DNA of 64,000 bases from Bugula neritina (GCA_964035545.1 OZ037766.1:20573767-20637766); one strand, 5' to 3'. Counted from the first letter of the stretch, positions 1 through 15,326 are shown. Made by a program: numbers and translations. The notes: generated by a model from the sequence alone, not told the origin.

Positions 1-106
<106 letters not shown>

Positions 107-563
107 GAATACATACCAAATGTATAGCATAAACAAGCTTTTGAGCTGTGATCACGCTGTATTCTTAAAATTTGTTGTCATAAATGGATATTATTCTCTT
201 TTAGTGTTAACAATGGAAGGAAAATAAAGTGTAAAATAAAAATTGATTATTTCCATATAAGCTGAACACATGTGTGTATCTACTCTGTTGACCATTCACC
301 TTTTCTGATCAATTGCAAAAATAGGTTCAACCATCTATATTATGTTTACTAGGCTATGAAAGCAGCTGCAATATGCATACGTTGCACATAAGTGATAGAT
401 ATTGCATTATATAAATTTTATTTTATATAAATACCTCTTACTGTGTAAGACATGTTAGCAGTAAATAACTTTTAAAACCTTGTACGAATTCAAACTGTGG
501 TAACTTTAATTAGCTACTATATCAGATAGTTGCCAGTTGATAGGTACATAAATATTAAACTAA

Positions 564-870
564 CCCTCTAGACACACTTTGCCATAACGTAGGCCGTAAT
601 AGCAAATGCCAGCCATCTTTAAAAATGCCTGAGCTTCCCGTACGACACGACGTTATGGTGCATCAGGATCAAGCACTGATTGATTCAAAAAAGTTCCGCC
701 TGGCTCCTATTGGACAGTGAGACGTTTGCGTCAACTCATTAGATATAAATGTTTAATGAGCTGCCATAGATTGTGCCCAATAGTGGACTTTGAGAACTTC
801 AACCAGGACACATTAAAAATGGCCGACATTTTACATTACAGCCTACGTTACGGCAAAGTGTATCTAGGGG
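564..870. mobile_element. Inverted-repeat element family B, copy 1 (MITE-like)
   Basis: The left end, CCCTCTAGACACACTTTGCC, is matched in inverted orientation by the right end, GGCAAAGTGTATCTAGGGG. Inside the termini, paired CGTAGGCCGTAA / TTACAGCCTACG segments and paired CCAGCCAT / ATGGCCG segments extend the inverted repeat to about 55 bases. A second copy lies at 16282-16500. No transposase is encoded. The flanks are TAA on the left and TAC on the right, so a target duplication is imperfect here. Confidence 0.8.
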
Positions 871-2015
871 TACAGCTGACAGCATCCTACGCTGACTTGT
901 TAATTTAATATTTCACAACAACTTTTCCAAGCTGTGAAAGTTAAACCAACTCTCTTGCTTATTTGCCTATTCAGTATGAGCTTGCTAAAGATGCTCTCAC
1001 AGTATAACAAGAATAATGAATAATAAAATGATTGGATGATATAAATTTCATGTTTTCTCAGAGTATGAGTATGAGCATTTTTACATTATTATTCAATAAC
1101 ACAATATTTATAATAAATATATAGTCATATTATATATGCATATGCCATATGCAGATCAAAAGGAATTATCTGTTATTGCGCTTAGATATCAATCAATTAT
1201 ATATATCTCTCTAGCCGTTAATTAGAATTATTAATACAATCAACTTTTCTAGAAATATTTGCTCATTCGCAGTGTGAAAAACAGCTGTGAGGCTGAGATT
1301 ATTAATGTATGTAGTTAGAAATCTATCAAACATTATTGGCGTTTATCTTACTTCATATTTATGGCCAAGGGAAGCTACCCAGGCTCTCAACAAGCTACAA
1401 TTGTTTTGAGGTAGTGTTATGTACGGTGCTGTTAATAGATAGGTACTAACACACATGCTGTTTTCTGCTTAGCTTCTTCTACTTTCACTGTCAGTTTACC
1501 AAACAAATGGAAATTAAGAAAATCTAATGCAGTTCACCTGCAAATTGATCATTTCTCAAACACAAAATAAAGTAATGTTTCAAGTAGCTAGATCTATCAA
1601 CACTATGACTTATGTAAAAGCTGTCATTGTCCTGCACTGAATGCATAATATGGTCACAGCTGCCACAGAAAACCAATATTACTTCATGCTAAATGACATA
1701 AGTTGCACACCTGCTACCTACTTTTTGCCATAGTTACCAGTGTTTAGTAAAGATGTTTATTAATGTTATGTAACATATTATACGATCTTATAATAAAACT
1801 TCATTGTAGAATTCAGTACTTCCGTGCTGAAGAGTCAAACAACATAACTGTAAGTTGTCTGTCCTGTTTTATTTTTGTAAGAGTGTAAAATTATTACCAA
1901 CATGTTAGAATTATTTGTTGATGTAGTTAAAAGCATGATATTCACATTGGTGTTTGTTACAACTTAGAAGGAAATAAATGCATAATTACTATAACTTTTG
2001 TATTTTCAACTCTAT

Positions 2016-2129
2016 CACTGCGTTTCCATGACTGCGCATTAACTTGTAGTTGCGGTTTCATTCAATGTAACTATTTCCATTAGCCGAATGAAAAAATCCG
2101 TTCGCATAATGCGATATGGAAACGTAGTG
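2016..2129. mobile_element. Inverted-repeat element family D, copy 1 (MITE-like)
   Basis: A 114-base element starting CACTGCGTTTCCAT and ending with its near complement ATGGAAACGTAGTG. Subterminal GCGCATTA and GCATAATGCG are also paired. The related copy at 38764-38898 shares the termini and the interior motif CTTGTAGTTG..GGTTTCATT. The 14-mer AACTTTTGTATTTT occurs at 1993-2006 and again at 2133-2146, flanking this copy. Non-coding. Confidence 0.75.
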
Positions 2130-2905
2130 TACAACTTTTGTATTTTTGATTCTAAAAAATATTGACAAATTGCAAAAATAAGAAGCCTATTGTTAGTCCA
2201 TCCATGACAACTACTGTGGTTCTTGCACATCAGAGTTGAAATATCATTGTATATGAAAATTAATTTATACTTGATAAGCAATATGAATAATAATAACTGC
2301 ACACAAATGTGCCATTTTGGAAGCCATAAATAAAGTGCCTTGTAGAATAGTAAACGACAGGTACTTCCTACTGCAAATATTAAGAAGTATGATTCCAACA
2401 GCACAGACATAATATATAGTATGTTGTGTTAGAATATTAAGTTATTAACTATATGTTAACTTATATACATGTTTAATTGCGTAGCAGGTCTCTCAAGAAC
2501 CTATATTTTGGAGTATGGTACTAAACCACTGCTATACACGGTCTAGACTTTAGATGTTATAGATTCTGAACTCAACTACTATTTATTCTCATGTGGATCG
2601 AGTTGAGATATAGGCTTAGCTCTCTTGGGTAAAATTATTCGTTTTGAACATTGCCAATTACTTTTGCATTATGAAAAGTTAGGTTTATAATGTGAAGAAT
2701 CAAGTTTATGATGATAGCAGCAAAAGGGTGGCTGAGATAGAAAACACAAGCATTAAAAGTTAACGATTTACTTTTGTTCTAACTTGCATCTGTTTAAATT
2801 CTTTTTTTTTCTGTAATATAATTGACATTGAAGAATTTTCTCTAGCGAGTCAAAAGCCGTGTATGCTCTGGTATGTACAGGAGCAATTATGATTAGACGT
2901 TCTCT

Positions 2906-4667
<1,762 letters not shown>

Positions 4668-7600
4668 ATGGAAGAAGCCATTTTCTATTCAGTAGGCAAT
4701 AACTCAGTGATGAATGGAGAGAACGACACGAGTAACACCACTCCAAACACTCCTGAAGACATTGTCAGAAGTTTCAAATATTGGTCAATCTTATTTGGTC
4801 TACTAGCTCTAGCAACATTGTTTGGCAACAGCTTAGTGATCATGGCAGTAAGGAAGTTTAAAAATTTACAATCAGTGACCAACTATTTGATCGTATCTTT
4901 AGCGGTTGCTGATATCATGGTTGGGACTGCAGTCATGCCTTTAGCTGTTTATGTAGAGGTAAGTTAATATTCAATCAAAAAGCATTCAATTTTAAATAAT
5001 TTGCTAAGAAGATTAAATTGTACTCTTTAATAGCGTTATTACTTGAAATGAGGAGCAATATTTTCTGAAAAATATGAGTTTTTTATGAAATAAACAAAGA
5101 AATGTTTAAATCCTTTTAGGGTTACACATACTAAAAAACATTATATTGAATATGGTTGTCAGATTAGAAGCAGTTTCAAATTATTTCTACCTTAAAATTA
5201 GAAATAGTGTAAAAAAAAGTTTGCATTGTTAAGTTGTTTATTATTTCTCTTGGGCTACCAACCACAGAATTAGATAAAAAAAGCATTCAAAGTTGGCATC
5301 ATTGCTTTAGAACATAAAGGTAGTTAGATATAAGTCTGAAATTGGAATTACATGTTATAGTTATTTGAGTTTTACACTCTTGCAGCAGAAGTATAGTAAG
5401 GCTTTAATTTCAACGAAATACTAATTTCAAGCAATGCTCCAAATTGTCAAAAATGTCTTCAATTTTTTCTGCTCCACCAAGGTACTTAATTAGACACTAC
5501 AAATATAAAATTGACACACTACGTTAATTGAAATCACGTTGAATTATACTGTAATTGATGTTAATAAAAAATTTAGTTTTAGCTGCCTAGACTTTTAACT
5601 TTTTAGTCTAAAAACACTCTAACTCTTGTAATTTAGGTTTAGAAATTTACCCAAAAACTATCAGAATGATGAAGCTTGTAAGTTTTAATATGAATTATAG
5701 TTGTAAAAGTCTACTGTTATTTCATTCTACATAAAGAATACACAATAGTTCTTGAAACAAGGCTGCAAAACATTTAGCACAAAAATCAGTATAAGCTCAC
5801 ATTACTTCAACTTAAATGCTTATATTTTATAATAACTATAATATAGTACAGTAGTTGAAATGCAAATAACTGATAAATCTAAATAAGATAAAAGTTTATT
5901 GTAAAAGTGTCTTATCAATAATACCCCATGATTCATTAATTAATGATTTGACTATTTCAACTGCTAATGTTTAATTAGCTAATGAACAGCTTCAAAGCAT
6001 GCTACTAGTTGTCGTGCTAATTTCTGGACATGTCTTGCACTGTAATCCATTCATCAGCACAACATTTCATCTTAATAAGTTTTTGCACTATGCTAGTGGG
6101 TACTGTGGCTGAGAAATTTAGTAAACTTGAGTAATAGTTCATCATGATGCGGTGTTATAACTTAATTTTCATTGATTTAAAATTTTAATTATAAACATAA
6201 ATTCACATCTCATACTTTGTTTGAACTAAGGTAAGAAATTGTAAGTCAGCAAGAGCGTGTCATCATACAGATGTACAGCAAAAATCTGATCATTAACTAA
6301 TAATATTCTAAGTTTTTATGACCTGTAAAAGATAACATGTTTCTTAATGCAAACTATTTATAGAAAATTTAAATTCTTCCGATAGCTTACTTTAGTAAAT
6401 CACTTCTATAATTACATATTGTGTTACAATGAACTATATAAAACGTTAAATGGTGAAATTCTGCAATAAGGTATTATGAATCAATATTTTTATTGCAAAT
6501 TATAAGTATAAAATGATAGTATATATAATACTTACACGCTTACCATGTTTTGCAAATAGTAAACAGCTTTCTATATAATTATGTTATAGTAAGGAGTGTA
6601 TTTCAATGATTCACTTCACTTATCATTAGGTTTATTTGCAGACAATATCGTTGCACATTAATAATTTATAGAAACTTATCTTGCTTGTAGTATAATACTG
6701 TCTTACTCTTCATTATAGTCATGCAGCACATAGTACATTGATATGGTAATTGCAATGTCAAACATTTACAAGCAAAACAAGTAGGATTAGTTACATTAGT
6801 ATATTAGTAGTTAAAGTAACAATTTGTATCGTTGCTGAGACTAAATTACCAAAAGCAACTAACTATGGTCCAAAGCACAGCTTCTTAACTTTGAAATTAG
6901 TTAACGGAGACCAAGTGTTGGCACTCTCACAGTTGACAACTATCTTTATATGACAGTTTTACAGCCTCACATAATCAGATGATTGCCAACTGTGAGGCAC
7001 AATTATAGGTGCACGAATAAAACACAACTTAACAAGGTTAGATTTACTGCCATTGTTTTGCCTGGTGTTGCACCTTATATTGGTTTTGCTGCTCTACTGA
7101 GATGTGATTTTTATGACTACAGCTTTGAAAAAGAAGGATAGTTGAATGTTACAGCATCTTGTCATGATGAATGAGGTTCACTAACATTTGAATTTTCACA
7201 CCAGCTTTTTCTCTCAAGCACAGCTGCTGCAGCACTTGCCTATTTGTTAATGGTAGTTCAGAGCTTAAGATTGTTTTATTCAAAAATGTAGGCTTATCGT
7301 ATCTCAAAAATGGTGCGTTAATAAATATTTTCTAACATGCAGTTCTCAGTATTTTCCATGGCTACTGTTGGGCACAGTTAGATTAGAGTTTGTTATTTCA
7401 TTAGAAAATAATAACTTTATCATTGAGTTCAAATCTGCTATAAATTACAAAGATTGATACTTTCTATCTATAACTACGGATAGTCACAAATTCCGCCAGC
7501 CAGTGCTGCTAAATGCTAACATCCCACCTCTCCATGCAGCATAGACACTGTTCAGACAAGTCCTAGACATGTCAAAACATGAAGTAATGAACCACAGGCG

Positions 7601-10600
7601 GTGTCCGGTAAAAATGGCACAGGTAAAAATGACACGGTAAAAATGACACAAATGGAAAAGTAGGTAAAATGACACAGTTTCAAGATTTGGGTTTGGGATT
7701 GGAGTTGGGGATTTGGGATGAGGATTCAGGTTTGGAGATGGAGTTTAGGTTTGGAGATGGGGTTTGAGCTTGGGGTTGAAGTTTAAGTTTGGGATGAGGG
7801 TTTGGGATGGGCAGTTTAAGTTTGGGGTTTAGGAAAACTTAACACAGTGTGCCATTTTTACCTACTTTTCCATTTGTGCCATCTTACCTGTACATTTTTA
7901 TCTGAAATCACCACAGACTGCAACAACAGTTTTCGAAAGTTGCCAAGCTTAGCCTTGTCTGAGATAAGTGCTTATATCTTTCATTTGTAAAATTGTGTAC
8001 GTCACATTTATACATGCTTTTAAATAGAGCTTTTAAGAGCAGTACAATTACCAACCATAATTAATTTGAAGTTGCTTCAGTAATACTCTCACTGCTTACT
8101 CACTCAAATTGTTGAGTGATTTGTGATCATCCAATTATTAGCATGGCAAGTGGGTCATGTGATATCAACCTAAAACCTAAAAATACATCTTTTTCAAAAT
8201 TATTCAACAAATAATGTTGTGTTTGTCAGTGTAAAGCAAATGTGAACTTCTGTCTAACAGTTGAGCAAACCCTTAGAAATTTCAAGTTAATAAACGACTA
8301 CTGTAATTAAAATAGGCGAAGTGCTCCAATTTTGACTTCAGAAATCAACTTAGGAGCAAGATTTGACCCAAATTCTGTTTACAATCAGCAAACTTTCTTT
8401 TCAATTGGCTTTGTTCTATTCCAGCATCAGATCACTTGTGCAAAGAAATAGAAATTTGCATTTTTGTCTTTGATTGATTTAAATGATAAAATGGCATTTT
8501 CTGCCTATAGCCCTTTCAAGTTCAACTCATCAAGTTAAACTCGACTCTCTGACACAGTAGCCTATGGAAATAGCTATGCATATATCTTAACTATCATATT
8601 CAAACTGCATTAGAGTTGAGCGCTCAAACTGTATTGTTTTATAACTTGTGTGCAAACTGTCTTTAGTTAATTGAATATTTCTGATTGTTTGCTGGTGACT
8701 ATTCCAGCCGGCTCTTAAGTCCATGGTGTTATAAACCTAATAGTAATTATTGCTGACTTTCACTGTATACTGCTCTTAGCTGCTGCAATATATGGCTTAA
8801 TCACTGAGGTTTAAACTTTCAAGCCAGCCCGTTCTCTTTAGTCAGTTATATATACAAGTTATATCAGAGTTCCTTACAGTTAGTTATATATATATAGGCG
8901 ATGTCAATATTTTCTTCTATTATTTATATACAAGTCTTATCAATATTTTTTTCAATTAGTTATACATGTATACAGGTAGTACTGGTGTTTTTTGCATAGT
9001 TATAGACCATGGCAGTATGATGCGTTCCTTAATACATGTAGGAAGCCCTTGAATATAATGGATAAAATAGATAATTTATTTAGACAAGCACCATGTTTAA
9101 CTACATGGTCCTAATAATCTTACTAAATAGGCTGCATAGCCTAATTCCTGTCTTAGTCTCAACATACTTATAAAATACTATAAATTAATTAAACACAAGA
9201 GCTGACTTTACTCTTAAAGAAAAATCGTTGTGAAACCCATGAAAACTTATAAAAATGAAACATGTAACTCATAATTTTGTAAAAATTATGAGTTACGTAA
9301 TTTGTTTTCCGCTCAAAAAATATAGACTCGACATTTCTCCAGGTGAGAACAGCTACCCAACTCTCACTATTCTGTCTCACTTTTTGCTTGTCCTTAGAGT
9401 TCTGGTAGCAAAACTTGGACTTCATTGTTTCACCAGAAGTGATAATGTGTATACCAAATTACTGCAATATTATAGGCTGGTGTACTATCACTATACTAAA
9501 CCAGAGACTTTGTCTTGAATATACTCAAAGCACAACTTCTAAAATAGTAAAAACTGATTCATTGATTGTTAAAGGAATAACAGCGTTACTAGCCTAGCAT
9601 TGATAAAAACTAGAGTGACTAGACATTTATTTGCTCTACCAATTATAGAGCTAACTGGTCTAGACAAGTAATAAAATAAGAATTTTCTTATACTAATCTT
9701 TCTCAACTCTCAATCTATTGAAGTTTACATAACATTTTTTGTCTACAAAACAGTATTGGCCAATGAGGAGGTGGTAGTGCAGGCACCCTTTAGTTGGCAT
9801 CAATGCTAGGGTTCACTCACACTGAGCCGATTTCTAAATGAATCGATAGAGAAAGCTTTGCGCAGGCGGCATAATAGAATATGTACCATCAAAACTCTGA
9901 ACAAATAATGTGAACAGTTTTTGTAGTTGTATTCTAATTTACTGGATATTATTTAGCGAGACTTTTTTTCGTTTCAATTTCATGTTTTCATTTCAATTGC
10001 AACTTGTTGATCAAATTGGAATTATAAAATAAGATAATTTATAAAATGGCAATAAAGCCAAGTACTTCCGCTTACAATATATTGTATGAAGCAGGTATAT
10101 AATGCTGTGGTTGAACTTTTACTGCATTCGTCCAGGGCTTTAGTTGCCGATGGTATTCCCATGATGCTACGGCTTACATCATAGTTTACTATGTAGCATA
10201 GATATAGTATAGATTTTTTATGCTACAGTTTTATCAACTGAACAATAGGTTTTTCATCTGTAAGTCTACAAATGAAACAAATTTCTAACATAAAACAGTT
10301 TTAAGAATGAGATATAAAAATGTAATTATCTATTTAAACTGTGTTTGTATGTTGAAATTCTTGAAGGTACTAGAGGGATACTTCCTGCTACCTGTGAAGC
10401 TGTGTGATATCTGGATAGCTTTCGATGTTCTCTCCTGTACTGCCAGCATCCTGAATATGACTGCAATCAGCATAGACAGGTGATGTTGTGAGTGTAATGT
10501 AATTTAATGTAGTGTAGTGTAATGTAATGTTATGTAGTGTAGTGTAATACATTGCAGTGTAATGTAGTGTAGTGTAATGTAGTGTCATGTAATGTGCAGT

Positions 10601-13600
10601 GTAAAATATCGCAGTGTAATGTACTTCAGTATAATGTAGTATAATGTAATGTAGAGCATTTCAATGTAGTGCAATGTAGAGCATTGTAATGTAGTGTGAT
10701 GTAGTACAGCGTAATGTAGGAAAGTGCAATGTACAGTGTATAACAGTGTAATGCAATGCAGTGCATTACAATATAGTGCAATTTGATATAATGTAGTCAA
10801 TAGTGTAATGGGATGTAGTATAATGTAGTGTACTTTGATATAAAAAGGGTAGGGTATGTTGAGTGCACTTCTATGCAGCGTTGATGTAGGCATAGTTTTT
10901 TGTTTTATAGGTCATCATTTAGGGTTTCATTCAAAAATATTTCCAAAATGAAACTATCAGTTATAAGTCTCTTATGTGATATTTGTTCTCTATTTTAGAT
11001 TTGCTGCCATAGTGTATCCTATAGCCTACTGCAATAAATTTAAGAAGAACCAACTCTATCCATTTGTTATGATAGGCCTATGCTGGTTTATTTCATTTAT
11101 CACAGCCGTCCCTATCGCTCTCGGAGTGAATAACGTAGAAAACAGACCAGCACAAATCTGCACGTTTCATGAGCCACATTTCACCGTAGGATCAACGATC
11201 GTTTCTTATGTTATACCTACGATGGTCATGTTTATCCTCTACAGCAAGATCCTAAAAGTAATAAGAGAAAGAGCAACTGCCAAGAGGGGAAAACAAACAA
11301 AAGCAAAAAAGACAATGAGTGTTAAGGAGACGCCTGAAGAGCTGCTTTTTGTCAAAGAGCCAAGTTCTTCTTCCAATGGCAATGACTTGAAAGGCAGCAA
11401 CAGCGAAAGGTCGTCAACATACCACAAACATAATAATGCGGAAGGGAAATTTTTGAAAAATAATTTCCTCTCAGGGAATCATTCTCCAACCTTGAGAAGC
11501 AGTTCTGAAGAAGGAGATGTTATGAATACTAAGGAAATACCAAAGCTCAGCTTCTGTCAGCCTCAGACTGATCAGAGTGTTGAACCTTCTAACCGTAGAA
11601 TTGAACCCCTCTATGCAGAACAGTCAGAAAATTTGTTTAAAGATGAGTATAAAACTGAAATTAACAACAACACGTCACCCCATCATCGTCTTGTTGTTTC
11701 AAAAAGCAAAAAAGCAAAAAAAGATGATCGCATGGCAAACAGAAAAAAATCGAGTAAACTTTTGTTGCTTAACAATAACTTATTCCAAAGGGTTTCATTT
11801 AAGAAAAAAGACAAGCCAGCTGATAGACGAGAAAAGAGGGCTATTATCACTTTGGTTGTGGTGCTAAGTACGTATATTATTCTACTAAACAGCTGTCTAA
11901 CATGTATTAAACTAACTATATGTAGTCTGCAGAAGAGCAAGATAAATTTCTAAATGCTATTCTGTAGTTATTATAACCGACAATAGTGGTAAATTGGAAC
12001 ACAGTTGATATAGCACCATTACAGTAGCTATCTAACATAGGAGAGCCACTGTAACATTTATAGAATTCTTTCAACACATTTTGATAGCTATGTGCTAGAA
12101 GAGTGTGCAGTATTGAACTTGTTCCCTCTTTCCACAATTCCATGATGTGCCACTCAATTTCCCTGGGTACCAGAATAGAATAGTCAGCTTGTTCTAATCT
12201 CAGTGTCAGACTATGCCCAATGGCTTTGAGTCTGAATACAATCATGGTAATAGCAATTAGTTCGAAAGCATTGGTGAGCTTTTAATTAATTAGTTATTGC
12301 GAATTCATTGGTGGGCATCTATATAGCCCTTTATTTGCATTTCAGATAAGCCAACTCCTTCTACTAATATGTAAAACTGGTGAATAGAGTCATTAGATAA
12401 TTTTTGTCACAAAATGTTCATGGACTATAAAAAACGATATGTTCCATTGTTTTAATTCACAGCCATCCTCTGAGAATGACTATAAACTGATATACCTAAT
12501 GACCCATGGCATGCCGGTGTCTAGTCTCATTAGCCAATAATAATGCTCACCACCCTACACAGGATTTAAAAATGCTGCCAAGCTAGAGCTGCCAAGCTCT
12601 CCTGCCAACTCTGTCTCATTGATAAAATTAAATTGAAGTCTGAACATGGTTTCCGCACATGTATTTATCCTACTTGCTGAAAAAGTTTAAAATATATAAT
12701 TGCTCTAACATTCATTTAAGCAAAAGTTTGACCAAGAAAATGTGGGCTTGCATCACCATACCATACATTAGAGTATTATATCCCCAAGAGATAATTCCTA
12801 CTAAATAAGTATGCAAGAGTTACATGTTTTATGGAGATTGTGATACTACATAAATGTACAAGCATTTGCGCAAGCTTATGTAAAATCTTGCAGTTTGTTA
12901 TTTCCTGAAAATAAGTAGACAATAAACAAAGTACATTTATATAGATTTAATGCCTAAGTAAATAAGTCTATGAGTCATAGATAAGGGCATCATTGCAATA
13001 AGGTGACATACTAGCATATGGTGATAGCTACGCAGTGGTTGCTCCCAGCTGGGTATATTGTTCAGTTTTATGCACTTAATGATTACATATTTTATTGATC
13101 TTCAGTCTACAACGTTATTGCCAAGGCAGTCCACATCCGCTCAATGAATAATTCAGTGTGGGAGAATATGACAATGATATATATTCCCTTGTAGTATTCT
13201 TGAATGCATAGCTTCTTAATAAATTGTTTTTCTACGAATATCATTTTAAACTAATATTAAATTTTTATTCAATTGTCAAAGAGTCAACTTGGGAAAATGT
13301 TGATAATTAGTGGAATTATTTTGCTTTTAGTTTGCATGTAATGCTATAGGCCTAATTGTTATGCTCTCGAAAGAATTTCATTAATCCGCTCACCAATCAA
13401 AATTTATTAAAAAAATAACGAACTTAGGCTATCTCAATTTCTCCACTACTGCTTCTAAATGATAAACTGGACCCCATAGACAACTAAGTTTGAGCAGCAG
13501 TTTAGAGATGAAATAAACTTATGCACAGCGCTGTTTTTGATAAGCTTTAAGAATTTACAGTAAGATGATTTCCAACATTTCTAATTTGAAAAAGTAGATA

Positions 13601-15309
13601 ATTTTTGTCAATCTATATTAAAGTAAATTCAATCTATCAACAAATATTAAAACAGCCAAGAAATATTATTTTTAGAATATTTGAATATATCTGCCTAGGA
13701 AATCTAGTGCTATTATATTAATAAATAATTTATAATGTATACAATGAGATGTTTAGTTTGAAATGAACCACTACAGCAAATATTACTTCTATAAGCTAAG
13801 ATCAAAGCAAGATCTGCTAAACTCTAAAGCATATTGTGTGTATTGTAACACAAATTATTTATTATTTGATATCTATAACAGCATATATATGCAACATTAT
13901 TGATTTATAACATAGAGCACTAGCAGATTAAATGACTTACATATATATATGGTTTAAATATCATCAAATAGTATGCACACACGAAAATGGTGTCACAACT
14001 ATATTAATGTATATTTGAAATGAAAGTATAAATATCAAAGAAATGTTATATTACAAACAGACATAATTTGAGAAAGCCATGCAGCTAGCTGAAAGTTTTA
14101 TGTATATATGCCTATGTACTTGCTTATTGACTTAGTGGGTCTTCAAAGATCTACCAGAAACTTATTGAAATTTAGGAATTTTTATAATCCTAGTAACTAT
14201 CCGACCATGTTGCATGTTTTGGAATATCAGAAGGTGAAAGTATTTTTCATTTGATAAAGAGTTGTGTTGTGGTATATTAATTATACCGTTGAATACTACT
14301 AATATGTGATTTATACATATATATAATCCCACCATTAGCATGCACTGTAGTCTTATAATCAATTGATTTCATCATTTACCAAAATAATCTGTTTATCGGT
14401 TATTTTCTAATTACATATTACACAGTATTGAGGCATAACTCGATATTATTATTCCCATATAAATAATTGTCTTTTTTGCTTCACTTGGAAGCTGTAAAAA
14501 ACTGACTGTTCTATTTCAATGCGAGCACACCAGGTTAGCATCAGAAAGAGGGCACAACTCTAAAAAACTTGGTTTCGATTTATTTAATGATATAAAACAA
14601 ATATAATTATTGCAACAATTATCATAATTACAGTGTTGATAGTATATGTATGACAGTACAACCACGCTCACTCACTCACACTCACTCACACACACACACG
14701 CACACTCGCACTCACTCACACACACACACGCACACACTTACACACACTCACACACACACACTCGCACACTCCCACACTCCCACACTCGCTCACACACACA
14801 CTTGCACACTCGCACACTCGCACACTCACACACTCACACACTCACACACACACACACACACACACTCACACACTCACACACTCACACACTCACACACTAT
14901 TACTAGAACAAAACATGCTTGTGAGCACTATGCAGAAAAGATTATTGCTAAAGCTAAAGCCTTTTTTCATTACTGGTTTCACTACAATCACTGTAAGTTG
15001 GTGTTGTTTATAGTTGGCTAATGCAGGATGTCTATTATGTCTATTACAGTAATATTTCAAGTGTGTTGGGTGCCATTCTTCATAACCAACAACGTAAAAG
15101 CTATCTGTGAGCATCTCAAGAATGTGAGACACGTTAAGGTGTGTACAGATATTCCCGACCAGCTGATGAGCTTCTTTGTCTGGCTAGGGTACATCAACAG
15201 TATGCTCAACCCTGTCATTTATGCCCTACTCAATGTTGAATACCGCAAAGCCTTCAAGCAGCTACTCAACTGTGAAGAAAAGAAGCCGAGGTCTGCTAAT
15301 CGGTTATGA
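4668..15309 (+). CDS. Dopamine D2-like G protein-coupled receptor, four exons
   Basis: Predicted rhodopsin-class receptor of 510 residues for a biogenic amine, most likely dopamine, acting at the plasma membrane and by family coupling to Gi/o. Exons are 4668-4958, 10367-10479, 10999-11867 and 15050-15309, with intron phases 0, 2 and 1 and GT/AG ends throughout. Residues 1-36 form a short N-terminus with N-X-S/T sites. TM1 and TM2 are in exon 1, TM3 in exon 2, TM4, TM5 and a loop 3 of about 185 residues in exon 3, and TM6-TM7 in exon 4. Visible ligand residues are Asp117 (3.32), Ser200 and Ser204 (5.42, 5.46) in TM5, the CWVPFF motif in TM6 and Trp469/Tyr472 in TM7, followed by NPVIY. Cys110 and Cys189 would form the extracellular disulfide. 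The DRY motif reads DRF. The CTASIL..ISIDR stretch, long loop 3 and short tail favour D2-like over D1-like, 5-HT or octopamine receptors. Confidence 0.94.
4959..10366 (+). other. Receptor intron 1
   Basis: Donor GTAAGT directly after codon 97 (phase 0); acceptor TTGAAG at 10361-10366. Apart from the family A element at 7600-7912 it is AT-rich sequence with no exon-like segment that I can support. Confidence 0.8.
7600..7912. mobile_element. Inverted-repeat element family A with G-rich core, copy 1
   Basis: Lies in receptor intron 1. The left terminus begins GGTGTCCGGTAAAAATGGCA. The right terminus, read on the other strand, gives GGTGATTTCAGATAAAAATG and then the shared motifs GGTAA, ATGGCACAAATGGAAA and GTAGGTAAAAATGG, so inverted termini extend about 75 bases. 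The core (about 7680-7840) is a degenerate array of TTTGGG and TTGGGGATT-like units on this strand. A copy in the opposite orientation lies at 50375-50585. No protein is encoded. Confidence 0.8.
10484..10835. repeat. Degenerate GTAATGTAGT minisatellite in receptor intron 2
   Basis: Repeating variants of GTAATGTAGTGTA fill most of the 519-base intron between the TM3 exon and the TM4-TM5 exon, beginning within about 10 bases of the donor at 10480. Spacing of the units is irregular. The minus-strand frames rich in Leu, His, Tyr and Thr here are artefacts of the repeat. Confidence 0.9.
11868..15049 (+). other. Receptor intron 3
   Basis: Donor GTACGT splits the codon for residue 425 in TM6 and the acceptor TATTACAG restores it. 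The intron is AT-rich, with a CA/CT microsatellite at 14651-14899 and no other feature I recognise. Reading past the donor gives a premature stop within about 25 codons, so retention would truncate the receptor in TM6. Confidence 0.8.
14651..14899. repeat. (CA)n/(CT) compound microsatellite
   Basis: Mixed CACACT, CACACA and CACTCG units over about 240 bases, about 150 bases upstream of the last receptor exon. Open frames rich in Thr-His here are artefacts. Confidence 0.95.
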
Positions 15310-15326
15310 GAGTGAAGTTTGTGTGG

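Noticed and set aside
717-908. 63-codon frame
   Set aside because: Lies mostly within the inverted-repeat element at 564-870 and resembles no protein.
14646-15021. Thr-His/Ser-rich frames
   Set aside because: Products of the CA/CT microsatellite; the true receptor exon starts at 15050.
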